Of a DNA stretch of 64,000 nt, positions 48,505 to 60,662 are shown piece after piece. The stretch covers positions 5,704,001 to 5,768,000 of the forward strand of contig CP075495.1 in the NCBI GenBank assembly GCA_021613535.1. The letters run 5' to 3'. Made by a program: the position numbers and the translations under genes. Source of the DNA: Adineta vaga. Its lineage: Eukaryota; Rotifera. The notes beneath the pieces were generated by a model. That model did not search any database, was not told the origin of the DNA, and saw nothing but the letters and a program-made list of their open reading frames with translations. The stretch's first letter is position 1; every line of letters starts with the position of its first letter.

Positions 48505-51500
48505 TTAAATTGAAGCATGTTTACAATTTAAATAAGCAAAAAGATTCTTTTTATCTGATTTAGTAGTATCTTTTTTTGTTTTATCAAATAAATGAAATTG
48601 ATTTTGAATTTGCCGTGTTAAACTAGCAAATGAATGATCATTACTATTTTCATCATCATCATCATTACTTGCTAAATTATTACCAGTTAAAAATGTATCT
48701 TCTGAAAAATAACATTAAAGATAAAACTATCGGTTTTGACGATTGAAGAAGAAATTTCGATTTACCCAAAGAACTTTGAGTAACAACATCCCAGGAATAG
48801 TATTCTTTATAAAATGGTTGTTGAATCCAATCGTGTCGTTCAATTTCTTGCATAGTTAAACGATGATAGGGTTGACGAATAAGTGTTGATGTAAATAAAT
48901 CATAGAGTTCGTCGGAAATACGTGATTGAAGAAATTTTCTATCTAAGTGGCAATGTTTGATTTCATCAGGATTTAAAAATGGATATCGACGAAAAATGAT
49001 TACATATAAAGTAACTATCATCGCCCATATATCAGCTACAAATGGTTGACAACTAATATTAAAAGAACGATAGTTTTTTAGTTTTCTAAAAGATTTAGAA
49101 TATTGTCAGACCTTCCAGTTTGAAAAAATTCTGGACAACAAAATTCAGTTGTACCACCAAAATTACTTGTATACATATCTGCTTGTGTTATAGATATTGC
49201 TGAACCGAAATCTATTAATTTTATATGAAATTGTTCATTGATGATTAAATTTTCATCTTTAATATCTTGATGAGCAATGTGATTACGATGTAGATAACTA
49301 ACCGCATCGACTACCTAAAAAAGTTAGGAATGCATATAAAATCACATCATTTAATATCAAACATCGTTACCTGTCGGAATATATAACTCGCTAATGATTC
49401 ATCAATTTTGGCACCTTTTTCAATAAATTCATACAAATCAATACCTCGACCATGTAATGGCATAATCATCTGAACATAATTATCCGTATCAAATGCATCT
49501 AGAATCTAAACAAAAATGAAGTAGATTGTATACATGATGCAATAGTGGCATGTGTCATTGTATGTCTTACTTCAACAACATTTGGATGTTTCAATTGTTT
49601 AAGTACTGCAACTTCGAATAAAATACGTTGTTTTGGTTCACAACTTTCCACATACCGATGGAGTTTAACTTTTGTTTTTTTAATAAATTTAATTACAACT
49701 TTCTTTGATTGATCTGCTTTTTCATATCCTAAATAAACTTGTCCATAACCACCTCGACCTCTTTGTCGAGTAATAACATATTTCGAATCAAATGTTTGAT
49801 AATCATTTCCAGGTAATGATGCATTCAAACATGATGTGGATAAATCATCAATTGGTATAATTGATTGATTATGATCAAGTAATTTTTGCATTTCAATTAA
49901 ATGTGGATCAGTATTATCACGTGATAACCACATACAATATCGATATGTACCATCGGATAAATCAAGACGACGTAAAGTATATGTAATACCAATAAATGTT
50001 CCATTTTTATGTTTACCAATAGTTTGTAAGAAAACTAAATACAAAAAACGAAAAGTTTTATTGAAAGTCAGAAAAAAAAGAAGAGTCAACCAACTTGTTT
50101 GTTCGTCTGAATCGATTTTTAATTCAGATTTTATCGTTGATTTTGCTACTGGTGTTGATGTTGTTTTGAATGATGGCATTGCAGCAGTATTCAAACGTTT
50201 ATCAATAGGAAATAGATTCGATTGAACTTTTTCATTTATAATTTTATTTTCAACCGAATTCAAAATTCGAGATGATTGAGGTGTTGTATCAATGGATGAA
50301 TCATTGAGTGTATTCGATGAACCATCACTTATACTTGGTTCATCATCACCAACTAACGACTGACAAGAGAGATTTTCTTCATCATGCTCATTATTTGTAC
50401 TAATTGAAAGACTCGTCGATTGTGTGCCATTTAATTCATTGAATTCAGGTATTATTTCTGTAATATGCTAAATGAAACAATAAACATTAATCAGTATAAT
50501 TGCAAAGAAATTGCTGTTTACTTACATGATTAATTAAATCAAGTGAACGATAACCAAGTAAACATTGAATAAAATAAGGATTATATGCTCGAATTGTATA
50601 TGTTTCATCTAACATAATCAATCCGCTAATATTTGACATAATTGATAGATTTAATTCCAGATTATCTTCAGTTGTTTTCGATACAGTTACCATCAGTGGT
50701 ATCGACAGATTTCTTTCACTGTTTAATAAGCCCGTTGTTCGATATGTTCTATGTGTTAATAATTGTTTAAATTTTAACTTATCTTTTAATGTAGGAATAA
50801 AATCTCCGATATGACGAGTTTCATTCGTTTGTTGATGATGATCAATCATAGTATTATGAAATAAAATTGAAAAATGATGATCCGATGAAAGAATTGAACC
50901 TTGTTTATCACAAGTAATCTTGGCTTGCATGGTATGAATAGGTTCGAATGCATAGAAACGTAAAGGATTTTGATCACTATCGAGATCTTGAATGAATAAT
51001 GAAAATCGAGCACGTTCTCCAGTACCAAGAAGAACATGAACAATTTTTCCGGCAAGAATTTTTGTTTGTCCACTTTGTTGACTAAGAAATGAATCTGTAA
51101 TAACTGATGAAGACTTTTCATCGATAATTAAATTTTCAATCGTTTTAGTTTTCAATTCATTTTCTGTATACCAAAAATATTCACAAGCTTGACGATTCAC
51201 ACTGATGATCGATGATGTTAAACGATTAACAATGAGAAAGGCACGAAATGGATTCAAACGATTGTTAGGTAATGATGATAATTGCGATTGTGATTGAGAT
51301 TGGGAAGGAAAACGAGGGGAAATAAATGGTTTAGGCGAATAACATAAACGATCAAGATGTTCTGTTGTCATTTGTTGACATGAAACCGTTGGTGGTTGAT
51401 ATGTTATGGAATGGAAGGCATTATCTGTTAATAAAAAAAAGTAAAATATTCTATTGATAGACGATAGAAGTAGAAAACTAGAGTATCTAATTTGGAAAGA

Positions 51501-51875
51501 TAAAGGATGTTGAAATTTATAAATTGGAATATGATCTACTTAGACTTAATTTGTATTTGATTTCATTGAAATACCATACTGATGAATCATCAGCATCTTT
51601 CTACCTGGTCGTTTCTATAAGGTAGAATCAGCTGACGTACTCAAGAATAATAATACAACAAATTAGAAATGAATGGCACAATCTTCGTCAATTATAAATC
51701 CGAACGATTTATAGAATAAATAAGATTTCTTACCAAACAAGAACTGTTGTTCAAAATTGAAACCAGTTGATTTTGTATTACTCGATGGAGTATGAAACGT
51801 CTGATGTAATTCGCCATCTTCATTAGATGATACACCAGGAAATGTTTGATTCAATGTATCACCGTATGTTGCCAT
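48505..51875 (-). CDS. PASK: PAS-domain serine/threonine kinase
   Basis: Eight exons in transcript order (51875-51734, 51424-50526, 50467-50095, 50034-49571, 49505-49371, 49314-49112, 49052-48766, 48701-48505) encode 899 residues (human PASK about 1323). The N-terminal half has PAS-like segments (AFLIVNRLTSSIISVNRQAC; then GSILSSDHHFSILFHN; LIMLDETYTIRAYNPYFIQC). The kinase domain starts near 554: glycine loop GRGGYGQVYLG, lysine in VVIKFIKKTK, LASYIFRQ (shared word for word with vertebrate PASK as I remember it), catalytic loop HIAHQDIKDEN (Gln687 where most kinases have Arg), LIDFGSA (Asp706), and CCPE instead of APE. PASK senses nutrients and regulates glycogen, lipid and translation targets. 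The segment between the PAS and kinase domains is poorly conserved. Divergent from the EZH-type gene. Confidence 0.9.
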
Positions 51876-52129
51876 TTGATGACGAACTACTTTTCGAATT
51901 GAAAACAACAGATATGAAATAGAAAGACAATTTTATTTATTCTTTGTATACTATTCCATCATGTACCATTTGGATAAAACATTGCTATTGATTGATACAG
52001 AATGAACCAATATATTTATACTGACTTTTAATTGGTTTTTTATAGTTCGCTTTTATTTCGTTATACTTGCTTTTAAAGATCAATGAATAATTTAATAAAC
52101 TTTATTTTATTTTTTATTTTGGAAGATAT
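51876..52129. promoter_or_regulatory. Shared head-to-head promoter of PASK and the EZH-type gene
   Basis: Only 254 bp separate the two start codons, and the genes point away from each other. The segment is AT-rich without an obvious TATA box and must contain both 5' UTRs and core promoters, unless a further upstream exon exists. Confidence 0.5.
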
Positions 52130-55100
52130 ATGCGTGAATTAAGGAAGAGCACCAACTTATCTCAACAACTATTGTTGAACGATGTAATTTATTAAAAGAT
52201 AATTTCTCTAAAAGTTTTTTCTAATTTTATTCGAAATTTCATTTTTTGAAGAAGAAATCAGATGTTCTCCAACAAGTTGTTAATCATGAATATAACAAAC
52301 TCTTTCGTCAGACACAGAAAACGTCAGATGAAACAGTTCAGTAAGATAATATTATAAGAATTCTCGAATAATTGATTTCTTTTTTTTCTTCTTCTTTTAG
52401 ACATATTCTTCAACGTGTAGCCACATATCCTCCACCAAGTCCTTTAATAATCCCTATCCCAAAGTCTACTAAAGTATTCGATACTAACGACGACGACAAT
52501 GATCATGATAATACTATTCAACAAATATCTGTCATGATAACAGATGGTGCTGATAAAAAATTACAAAAGAGTTCGATAAATGTTACTGTTATGCCAACAG
52601 TATCATCCGTTCGAGAATTAATTGCTTATGTACCAACGATGAAAAATATTGCTACACGTGGTGATTTAATTGGTATACCATATTTAGGTGATAAATTTGA
52701 TGCTGAAGATCAAAAATTGATTAATTCAATATCGGGTGAATCAGAAAACAAAACTAAAAGACCAATGCGCAGTATGATTTATTTATTAATAGATTTTTAG
52801 ATAAATTTTCATTGTTTTCACTTAGGAAAAAAATTAGATGAACAGTCACTAGAAATATTGTATCATACAATACGATCGAATGAAACTTGGCATTCATATT
52901 CAAATGAACAAATTATCGATGCAATACTTCGTAGGATATCAAATTTAAGTATTGATAAACTTCAATAGGATTTTTTATTTAAGATCATCATCGAGATTCT
53001 ACATCAAGATCAAGACTTCTTACAATTGCTAGTCAAAAGGAATGTCCTACAAATAGTAATGATTCATATAGTGTAAATATTGATACCTGTGATACAGTAG
53101 ATCTTGACATTGATGATCTATGTATTAAACCATGGTGCTCACGATTTTGTACACGATGTTATACATATAAGTAAGATTTGACTTAAATAAATAAATTTTC
53201 ATAATGAATATTAATCGAAAAATAATCGATGTTGTTTTTCAAATAGTTGTTTACTCCATAAAGACATACCATGTTATCTTCCATTACCTAACCAGTATTG
53301 TTTATCTGTCAACAATCAATCATCTCCATGCAGTTCCACTTGTTATAAGCATGAACGTGAAAAATTAAAACGTTCATTATCACCATCGTATACCAATGAA
53401 GAACAGAATCAATCCTATCATGCAACACAACCTGAACGAACTGAAAATGTCAGAAAACGTCCACGAAAATCTGCACCAGTTCGACGAATCTTATCATCGA
53501 ATAAATTAAATCATTTTCATAATGAAAATTTTCGTATTGATCATTATCATCTTCATGTCTTAGATATTCAAAAAAAAGTGACATCACAACAGTTATTAAC
53601 ACGTATAGAAAATCATATGATACAGCAATCCAATCTTTTGGCAAATAATTGGTCATTAACTGATCGAAGTTTATTTCGTTTATTCTATTTTCTATGTGAT
53701 GGTGATCTATGTACTATCAAACAATTTCTCATCGATGATTATCGAACTTGTCAAGATCTATATGAACAATTTATTTTGGATGCAAAATATTTTTCTGATC
53801 GAATATCATTAACAAATGGAAAAGTATTTCTAATTCGTCAACAATATCGTCGACGAATGGTAGAGGGTGCAACACGAGCATTTCTTTTTCATATAAAGAA
53901 ACATTTGAATGAAACGAACAGTAATAACATATTAAAATCTGCATATCAACCATGTCAACACGATGGACCATGTGTAATATCAAATCCAAATTGTCAGTGT
54001 ATGAAAAATGGGACTTATTGTGAAAAATATTGCAACTGTTCAATTGATTGTCCACATCGATTTCCGGGTTGTTCATGTAAAGGTGCATGTTTATTGAATA
54101 ATTGTTTATGTTGTGCAGAAGGACGAGAATGTGATCCTGATCTATGTCATAAATGTGGTGCATCATTATTTAAAAATTCAATCATTGATTACAATTCAGT
54201 GGTAAAAATGTAAAAAAATTAATTGAATCAAATGTAAGAAAACTAAATCATTAATTGTGAATTTTTCTATTTAGAAAATCGGAAATTCTACAACCAACAA
54301 TGATCGAACGAAAATCATCACCATCTCTATCAAGACGAATTGCTCGAACGAAGATAATAGAAAACATACCAACACGACAACATAGTCTTCGTTCATGTCG
54401 AACTGTCGAACCATCCTATAAAACAAGTCGAAATCAAACGAAACGTTCAAATGTAAGAACATCATTGAATTCAAATACATCAACAAATTCATCGATGATT
54501 ACATGTGCAAATATTGCATTACAAAGAAGATCGTATAAACAAATTTTGATAGCAGAATCTGATGGTAATTGATAATGAACTGAATATTTTATTTTCGAAC
54601 GAAAATTTTAGTTGCCGGTTATGGTGCTTTTCTTGGTTCGCCTGTTGCATATCCTGGAGATTTAATTGGAGAATATACTGGAGAAATAATTACGGAAGAG
54701 GAAGCAGATAGACGAGGTCGACTTTATGATAAACAAGCATGTTCTTATTTATTTAATCTTGATACACAACGTTGTGTTGATGCAAGACAATTTGGTAGTA
54801 AAATTCGGTAATGTTCATTTGAAATTCTTTATCATTCATGGTTTTCGTAGATAGTTGAATTTCTATCACATGCTATTATTGCATGGAGATTGTTGAAAGA
54901 TGTGCTAAAAGCTCTATCAGATAAGATTCTATTTCTTCTAAAATTACTATACTCTTCGATTCTCTATGATAATGTTGATAAGAGATAAACTCTAAAAACT
55001 AAATAAGTAAGTCTAATATTGAAAATCTCATTTTAAGCTTTGCTAATCATTCATCCAAACCAAATTGTGTTCCTAAAGTCAAATTAGTCAATGGTAATTC

Positions 55101-55354
55101 TCATTTCTATCTTATTTACAGTAAAATTTACTTATAACTATATTTTCTCTCTTTGAGGTGATTATCGTATCGGTATATATGCTAAACAAATGATATTTCA
55201 AGGTGATGAGCTATTTTTTGAATATATGTATGATGCACATCAACGTCAACAATTTGTTAATAATGAACGTATTGATAATTTTGAACAACATGGTTTAATC
55301 ATTCTTAAACGTTTTGGTGAAAATTTTATACTTGTACGACCATCCCATGATTAG
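52130..55354 (+). CDS. E(z)/EZH-type histone H3K27 methyltransferase
   Basis: Ten exons (52130-52183, 52252-52340, 52401-52771, 52826-52930, 52984-53170, 53247-54209, 54275-54564, 54612-54807, 55038-55093, 55158-55354) give 835 residues, longer than EZH2 (746). Landmarks in order: IPYLGDKFDAED (EZH IPYMGDE-type motif, near 145); cysteine-rich and MCSS-like stretches (CIKPWCSRFCTRCYTY); CXC domain about 504-572 ending AEGRECDPDLCHKCGAS; and SET domain from about 687 with VAGYGAFLG, GEYTGEIITEEEADRRG, RFANHSSKPNC and GDELFFEYMY. E(z) is the catalytic subunit of PRC2, which methylates H3K27 for gene silencing. About 80 extra basic residues lie between CXC and SET, and a C-terminal tail follows the SET. 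The first exon is assigned by ATG and phase alone. Confidence 0.93.
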
Positions 55355-57157
55355 TATTCGTTCGTTCATTGAAGTTTTTTTTCTTTCTCGATATTTAATA
55401 TCATGTATATGATGTACTCTCTTTTTTTTCTTGTCTTCTTTTTTGATCTTTTTCTATCATAGTCTGTATGTTATTATGATGCAAAAGAATGACGAAGTCA
55501 TAAATATAGTAATCAAACTACTTTTTTCATGATCATTGAACAGTTTATAAAAGATATCTATTCCATCTTATTAATGCTTGAGTATCACTACTTGAAAAAT
55601 ATAAGTTCTCATTATTCTGAATTCTAGAAGGAAAGAAAACGTATCATAAAATGTCGACTAGAAACATAAATCTGGTACGAATGACATATTCGTTAGTTTT
55701 TTTTTCAAATATATTTAGAATAATAATATTGTAATGTAGAAATTATTTAATTCATCAATCTTCTAGTCTTTGTTAGTATTTATCAACTTTTGCATCTTAT
55801 ATTTTTGCATGAGAATCACAATGACAAATAACTTTTGATTTTGTCAGCTGGATTTTTTACTCAAGTAGACAAGGTTCGTAACTCGAAATTATTGACTTGA
55901 CTGTTTTTTCTGTATGTTTTAATCTCCATATTAAAAAAAGATATTTCCTTGAATGAAAGGTCGACTTTTAATAGCACATATGCAATTCATTATTCCCGAA
56001 CAAGTGATTGACTGAATTGCATAAATGTCTTCTCACAAAAGATTTCTTTTCTCCTTTACTGTAATAAAAGATTGTCTCGAGATTTCCATTAGTAAGACAA
56101 AACAAAAGACAATTTTAGAGAACAATAATATGTTTTTCTCTCTTCTTATGATGACAGTTGAGAGGACTTCTTGACATAGGGAATACAATAATAAAGACCT
56201 AGTCTATCTAGTATATCATTGTATACTCCAGGTACATGCAAGTTCTGTTCAATGTAAGTGAAACGAATTGTCTCTAGGAACAAATGACTTGACATTTTCT
56301 CGTTTGATCTATTATAAAAACTACGTTAATATTCATGTCGAATGTTTTATATCTATTCTTTGTATAAGGTCCCTTTCGGATGCTTGTTAGTATAATTAAT
56401 CGGAGTAGTCAAAACTATCGGCATCTTTTCAATCTATTGTTAATAAAGTAATACTATAATGATGTCTTTGTTGTTATTTGCATCATTTCTTTTATATTGT
56501 TAAATCATATCATTAGAAAGTACGTTTTCTTAGATACGTTATTTTGAAAAAAGAAAAGCAAACCGATGAAAGAAAATGAGACCGACTTCCTGAATGTGTT
56601 ATTCTCATAAGACGTTGATTCAACTTATTAGATCTAACGTTTTTTAATAATAATAAGAACAAGAACAAAGAAATAATTCCAGAGGAAAATCGATCAGATA
56701 CAGTGAGTAGATTTCTAAAACAAGGAGATTTCTTTTTTCTTTCTTTTACTACTAAATATTAGTTTATATTACCATACTTGTTTATTTTTCTCAGAACTCT
56801 GTTGTAATACAGCATCTGTTATAGGAAAAAAGAAAGATCCTCTATCTTATTAATTCAGCTTTGTCGAATGTCATAGTTCATGGATAGAATAGTTTCGCAA
56901 TTGATAATAGTTTTTCTATGAGAGTAATTCGTAAAGTCATAAATCACTTTTGAGATAACATTATTCGTGATATTTCAGACGTTATTGAGACTTTATAAAC
57001 TATAGAATAAGATGGACATCTCGGTCTTTGCTTAGCTTTTTATTACATTGCTGAGTCCAATGGAATTAGGAATAGTATCAAAAATGATACAAATAATATT
57101 TACAGTAATATTCTTTTTCGTCTTTTTTTAGAAGATTTATTCGAAAAACTACTGAAC
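55355..57157. other. Intergenic
   Basis: About 1.8 kb of AT-rich sequence between the EZH-type gene and the membrane phosphatase (both plus). No ORF over 60 codons of good quality, no clear repeats. It should hold a 3' UTR and the phosphatase promoter. A TTTTTTAG just before 57132 may be a splice acceptor for a 5' UTR exon. Confidence 0.5.
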
Positions 57158-58207
57158 ATGTTGCTTATTCAATCTCCCAGTATAGTCTTTGCATTTATGT
57201 TTACTCTCTTTTCTCTCACATTAACTATGTTAACATTTGATATTGGTTATAAACATCCTAAACAACAATTTCAATTTCTAATTATTTTACCACCAATAAA
57301 TAGTATATTTCTATTTCTTTTTTCCTTAACATGGATTGAACGTCGTTTTCGTTTATCATATATTCCTTTTATATGTATATTTATATTATTATTATCATCT
57401 TTATCATTAACAATTATTTCAAGTTTATTTCTCTCATTCTCAATTATACTCTATTTTAATTTGATTTTCTATTCTCTTTGTACGATTATCTTTTTCCTAT
57501 TACTTTTACTTCTTATTATATCATATTTATATGGTTCATTTACAACACATCATCAAAATCAATCAACAAATCAATTAATAAAAACATCAAATTCATCGCA
57601 ATTGAATAAAATTATCTTCGAATCCAATGAACATCAATTGATTCTCTTTATGTCACATTTTCCAGCTGATCGTCAATCTCATGATTTTCAAACTATGATC
57701 GATGAGTTAAATCAAGTACATATTGATACAATTTTATCATTAAATGAAAAACAAGAATTATCCTTTATGAATATAAATCAGAATACGAATTTTTGTCATA
57801 TGGATGTCTATTCAACACGTATCAAACGAGCAAATATCGAACATATTATTTATCCAATTCGAAAAAGTTTCATACCAAAATCAATTAGTGATTATATGCA
57901 ATTTTTATATAGTATTATAAATAATATCAATCGAAATGATCGACGACGTCTACTTGTTCATTGTATGAATGGTTTCGGACGAACGGGCATGACAATTGTT
58001 TGTTTTGAACTTCTTTATGAATATATAATGAATGAAAATGAACGAGAAAAACGACAAAAATTCTTCGAACGATTTTGTCATTATCCATTATTATTAGAAA
58101 ATTCCTGTCGAGTATGTCATGCCATATCCAATATAAGGAAAATTCGACCGAAAAGTATTCATAATCCCATACAGATTATATTTGTACATGAATTTTATGC
58201 ACCTTAA
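57158..58207 (+). CDS. Membrane-anchored KAP/CDKN3-like cysteine phosphatase
   Basis: A single-exon 349-residue ORF. Residues 1-130 are very hydrophobic, with four or five predicted membrane segments (about 5-27, 40-58, 68-90 and 93-127). A short polar linker leads to a phosphatase-like domain (about 155-345). The P-loop HCMNGFGRTG (Cys269, Arg275) is a perfect HCx5R motif. Upstream, MSHFPADRQSHDFQTMIDEL resembles the KAP/CDKN3 start (LPxCRFxDxRRx...), and later YSIINNINRNDRRRLLVHC and RIVCHAISNIRKI-like helices fit dual-specificity phosphatases. The usual general-acid Asp loop (HPIADGGTP-type in KAP) reads YPIRKSFIPKS here, with no Asp. The reaction would be phosphate removal from protein substrates or lipids, but activity is unproven. 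I know no protein with this arrangement of domains. Confidence 0.72.
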   Translation: MLLIQSPSIVFAFMFTLFSLTLTMLTFDIGYKHPKQQFQFLIILPPINSIFLFLFSLTWIERRFRLSYIPFICIFILLLSSLSLTIISSLFLSFSIILYFNLIFYSLCTIIFFLLLLLLIISYLYGSFTTHHQNQSTNQLIKTSNSSQLNKIIFESNEHQLILFMSHFPADRQSHDFQTMIDELNQVHIDTILSLNEKQELSFMNINQNTNFCHMDVYSTRIKRANIEHIIYPIRKSFIPKSISDYMQFLYSIINNINRNDRRRLLVHCMNGFGRTGMTIVCFELLYEYIMNENEREKRQKFFERFCHYPLLLENSCRVCHAISNIRKIRPKSIHNPIQIIFVHEFYAP

Positions 58208-59955
58208 AATCGGTATCTTATATGCAACAAATCAAAGAGATAATTCATCTTAATGAAAAACTTCTTTTGAACAATTTTGACGAATTACGTTTACCAATAA
58301 ATATATAAAACAATCAAGAAAATGTTTATCTCAATGAATTCATGTCTATCAATTGAAAAGATAGGTGTGAAACAAGTCAAATAAAATAAAATCTCTATTG
58401 ATATTGATACATTCACTTCATGTTTTTATTAGCCGTTGTTTTTCTTCTTCTTCTTCTTTTTTCAAACATCAAACACATCATGAATATAAGATTGTGTAAA
58501 CGATTCTTACGTATGTATATACATATCTCTACTTGAGGCTAATCTGACTTTCAAAATAGAAAGAAATGTTCATTTAATTAAAACAGGAAGCAGCAGGAAG
58601 AACAGGGAGAGGAAACAATTCATCTTACGTTTTATACAAACACATCTCTGATTTTGATCTACTTTACTGCTGCGTGACAGAATGTCAAAGAGTGAACGAG
58701 AGTGCAGAATGTTTCCTTCACAGCACGATGCTATGCATGGTGCGAAAAAGAGAGAAAAAAAAAGAAAGGAGATGAAACGTCTATGATGCATAACGATGAG
58801 AAAAAAATTCATCCATTTACAAATAGTTCATTTTTTTGCTTTATTGACAACATCATTTGTCCAACAAATAGAGCAGAGATATTCAGCAAGTGTATAGATT
58901 TATATATACACACATTAAGATGTGATGCTGCTCCTTCTTCTTCACACACTTGAATAAGCTGCTTTTTCTTCCCCTCTCTTTTTTCTTCTTCAAGTGCGCA
59001 TCATATATCCTTTCCTGCGTATTGTTATGCTTAGGAAACTCGAGATGATGATAGATAGAAAGGACAACAAAACAGACAGTTGTGAAACAAACACATTTAT
59101 ATCTAAGCTACTGTATATAGACTATTTATGGTCCACAGACTACTATCAACATACAATTTCAATAAAAAAAAAGGGAAGTTTCCATCTGTTTGATGCATCA
59201 GAGTGATACTTGACAAGTTTAAATTACAAACAACTTAACGCATCAATGAATGTAACATTCTATCCGAAAAATAGAACTATAAGAAAAGGTTGATCAAACA
59301 CATCGACATACAATATAAGATGGCGATAATACGATTTTTAAAACATTTTTCAACATATAACAATCTTCTCTCTCGGCAAATTTTATTCGAACCGTTTGAA
59401 TTGTTTAGTGTAATCAAATAAGAATATCATTAGTTTTTTTCATTCATCGATCATTATTATGTAAAAAAGTCATTTTGGTTTCCACTTCATTGACATGGCA
59501 TGCAATTCAGAGAATGAAAAAAACGAATCAGATTCTTCAATCTTATAATCTAATGATGCATTTCAAGGCATCTATTTTTTTTTGTTTCTTAAATAAAGAA
59601 AATTTCAAATCATCAAACACAGCAATGTATGTGAAATATAACAGCGAAAGAAGAAAAAATATATATATAAAAGAAGAAAACGTTCATTTTTATCTCACAC
59701 ACACACACACAGATACATACAAACACATACAATGCGCATTTCTATCTCTATTTAGATATGTATTTTTCTTTAGTTATACACGGATATTTTTTTTAGTCAA
59801 GGAGAAAACAAAGCAAACGAGAAAAAAATAATTAATAACAATAAACAAATCGCATGTGAACTATACATACAACAGACGTGATATATATAAATAGAAAAAT
59901 AAAGTCAATACATATAGAAAGTGACAAGAACTTTGAAAGTTTTTTTTGTCATGTC
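58208..59955. other. Intergenic, including the likely 3' UTR of the CCCH gene
   Basis: About 1.75 kb between the phosphatase stop and the stop of the tristetraprolin-like gene (minus). It contains a CA run (59696-59710) and several AT-rich elements, including ATTTA on the minus strand near 59890. No gene recognised; small ORFs at 58570-58953 and 59475-59831 look spurious. Confidence 0.45.
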
Positions 59956-60662
59956 TCATTTGTTCAATAAAAATGATGGAAGAAATAGATAATCATCGGA
60001 ATTCAATATTGGTGAGTCCATCGGTGAAATTGAACGGGATGATGATACTGATGAACGAATATCACTACCGATTGATGAGGATGGAGAAATTGAAGATGGA
60101 ATTGAATTGCATGATAAACTATCAGGACATTCATCATGTAAGAAATGACATCGAGGACCATAAGGACCTATGAGAATGAAAATTTTACAAGATAGATTTT
60201 GATCGAACAGAAAATGACGTTTTTTTCAATACATACAATATCCAGTACAGTGATATGTACGACAAAGTACTGTTTTATATTTTGGATGTCGATCTAACGA
60301 ACGTATTTCATGATATCCATGAGCAAATTGACATTTTTCACCGTATTTGCATATACCAGTTTCATGATATGAACGACATAATTCTGTTTTATAACGTTGT
60401 GAAGTTGTTTTATTTTGATTATCTGCAATAGTATTTGCTGTTAATGGAGTCATAGGTTGTGAATTTGATTGTAAGACAGGGCCACCAACAACTTTTGAAT
60501 AAATATTTGTGGATGAAATGGTCTAAAATTATGAAATAGTAGAAATAAGTTTTCTGTTTTTCTATTTGAACTTACGGATAATGAACATTTTTCGATGGAC
60601 ATCGATGTAAACATATTTTGAAGAAAATAAGATGTATGTTGATTTGTTGGATGAATATACAT
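59956..60662 (-). CDS. Tristetraprolin/TIS11-type tandem CCCH zinc finger protein
   Basis: Three exons in transcript order (60662-60576, 60522-60237, 60167-59956) give 194 residues. The two fingers are textbook: [20 protein letters not shown] for the first, with C-x8-C-x5-C-x3-H spacing from Cys78, and [16 protein letters not shown] for the second, joined by [13 protein letters not shown]-family proteins bind AU-rich elements in 3' UTRs and recruit CCR4-NOT for deadenylation, often as immediate-early regulators. Here the flanks are short: an N terminus of about 75 residues and a Ser-rich C-terminal tail ([24 protein letters not shown]) that could be phosphorylated and bind 14-3-3. No clear NOT1-binding motif was found at the end (FLPSFLLNK). 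One such gene is present; the vertebrate paralogue cannot be specified. Confidence 0.95.

Noticed and set aside
59880-59900. AU-rich element downstream of the tristetraprolin-like gene (self-regulation)
   Set aside because: A single ATTTA in generally AT-rich DNA is not above background; no UUAUUUAUU nonamer seen.
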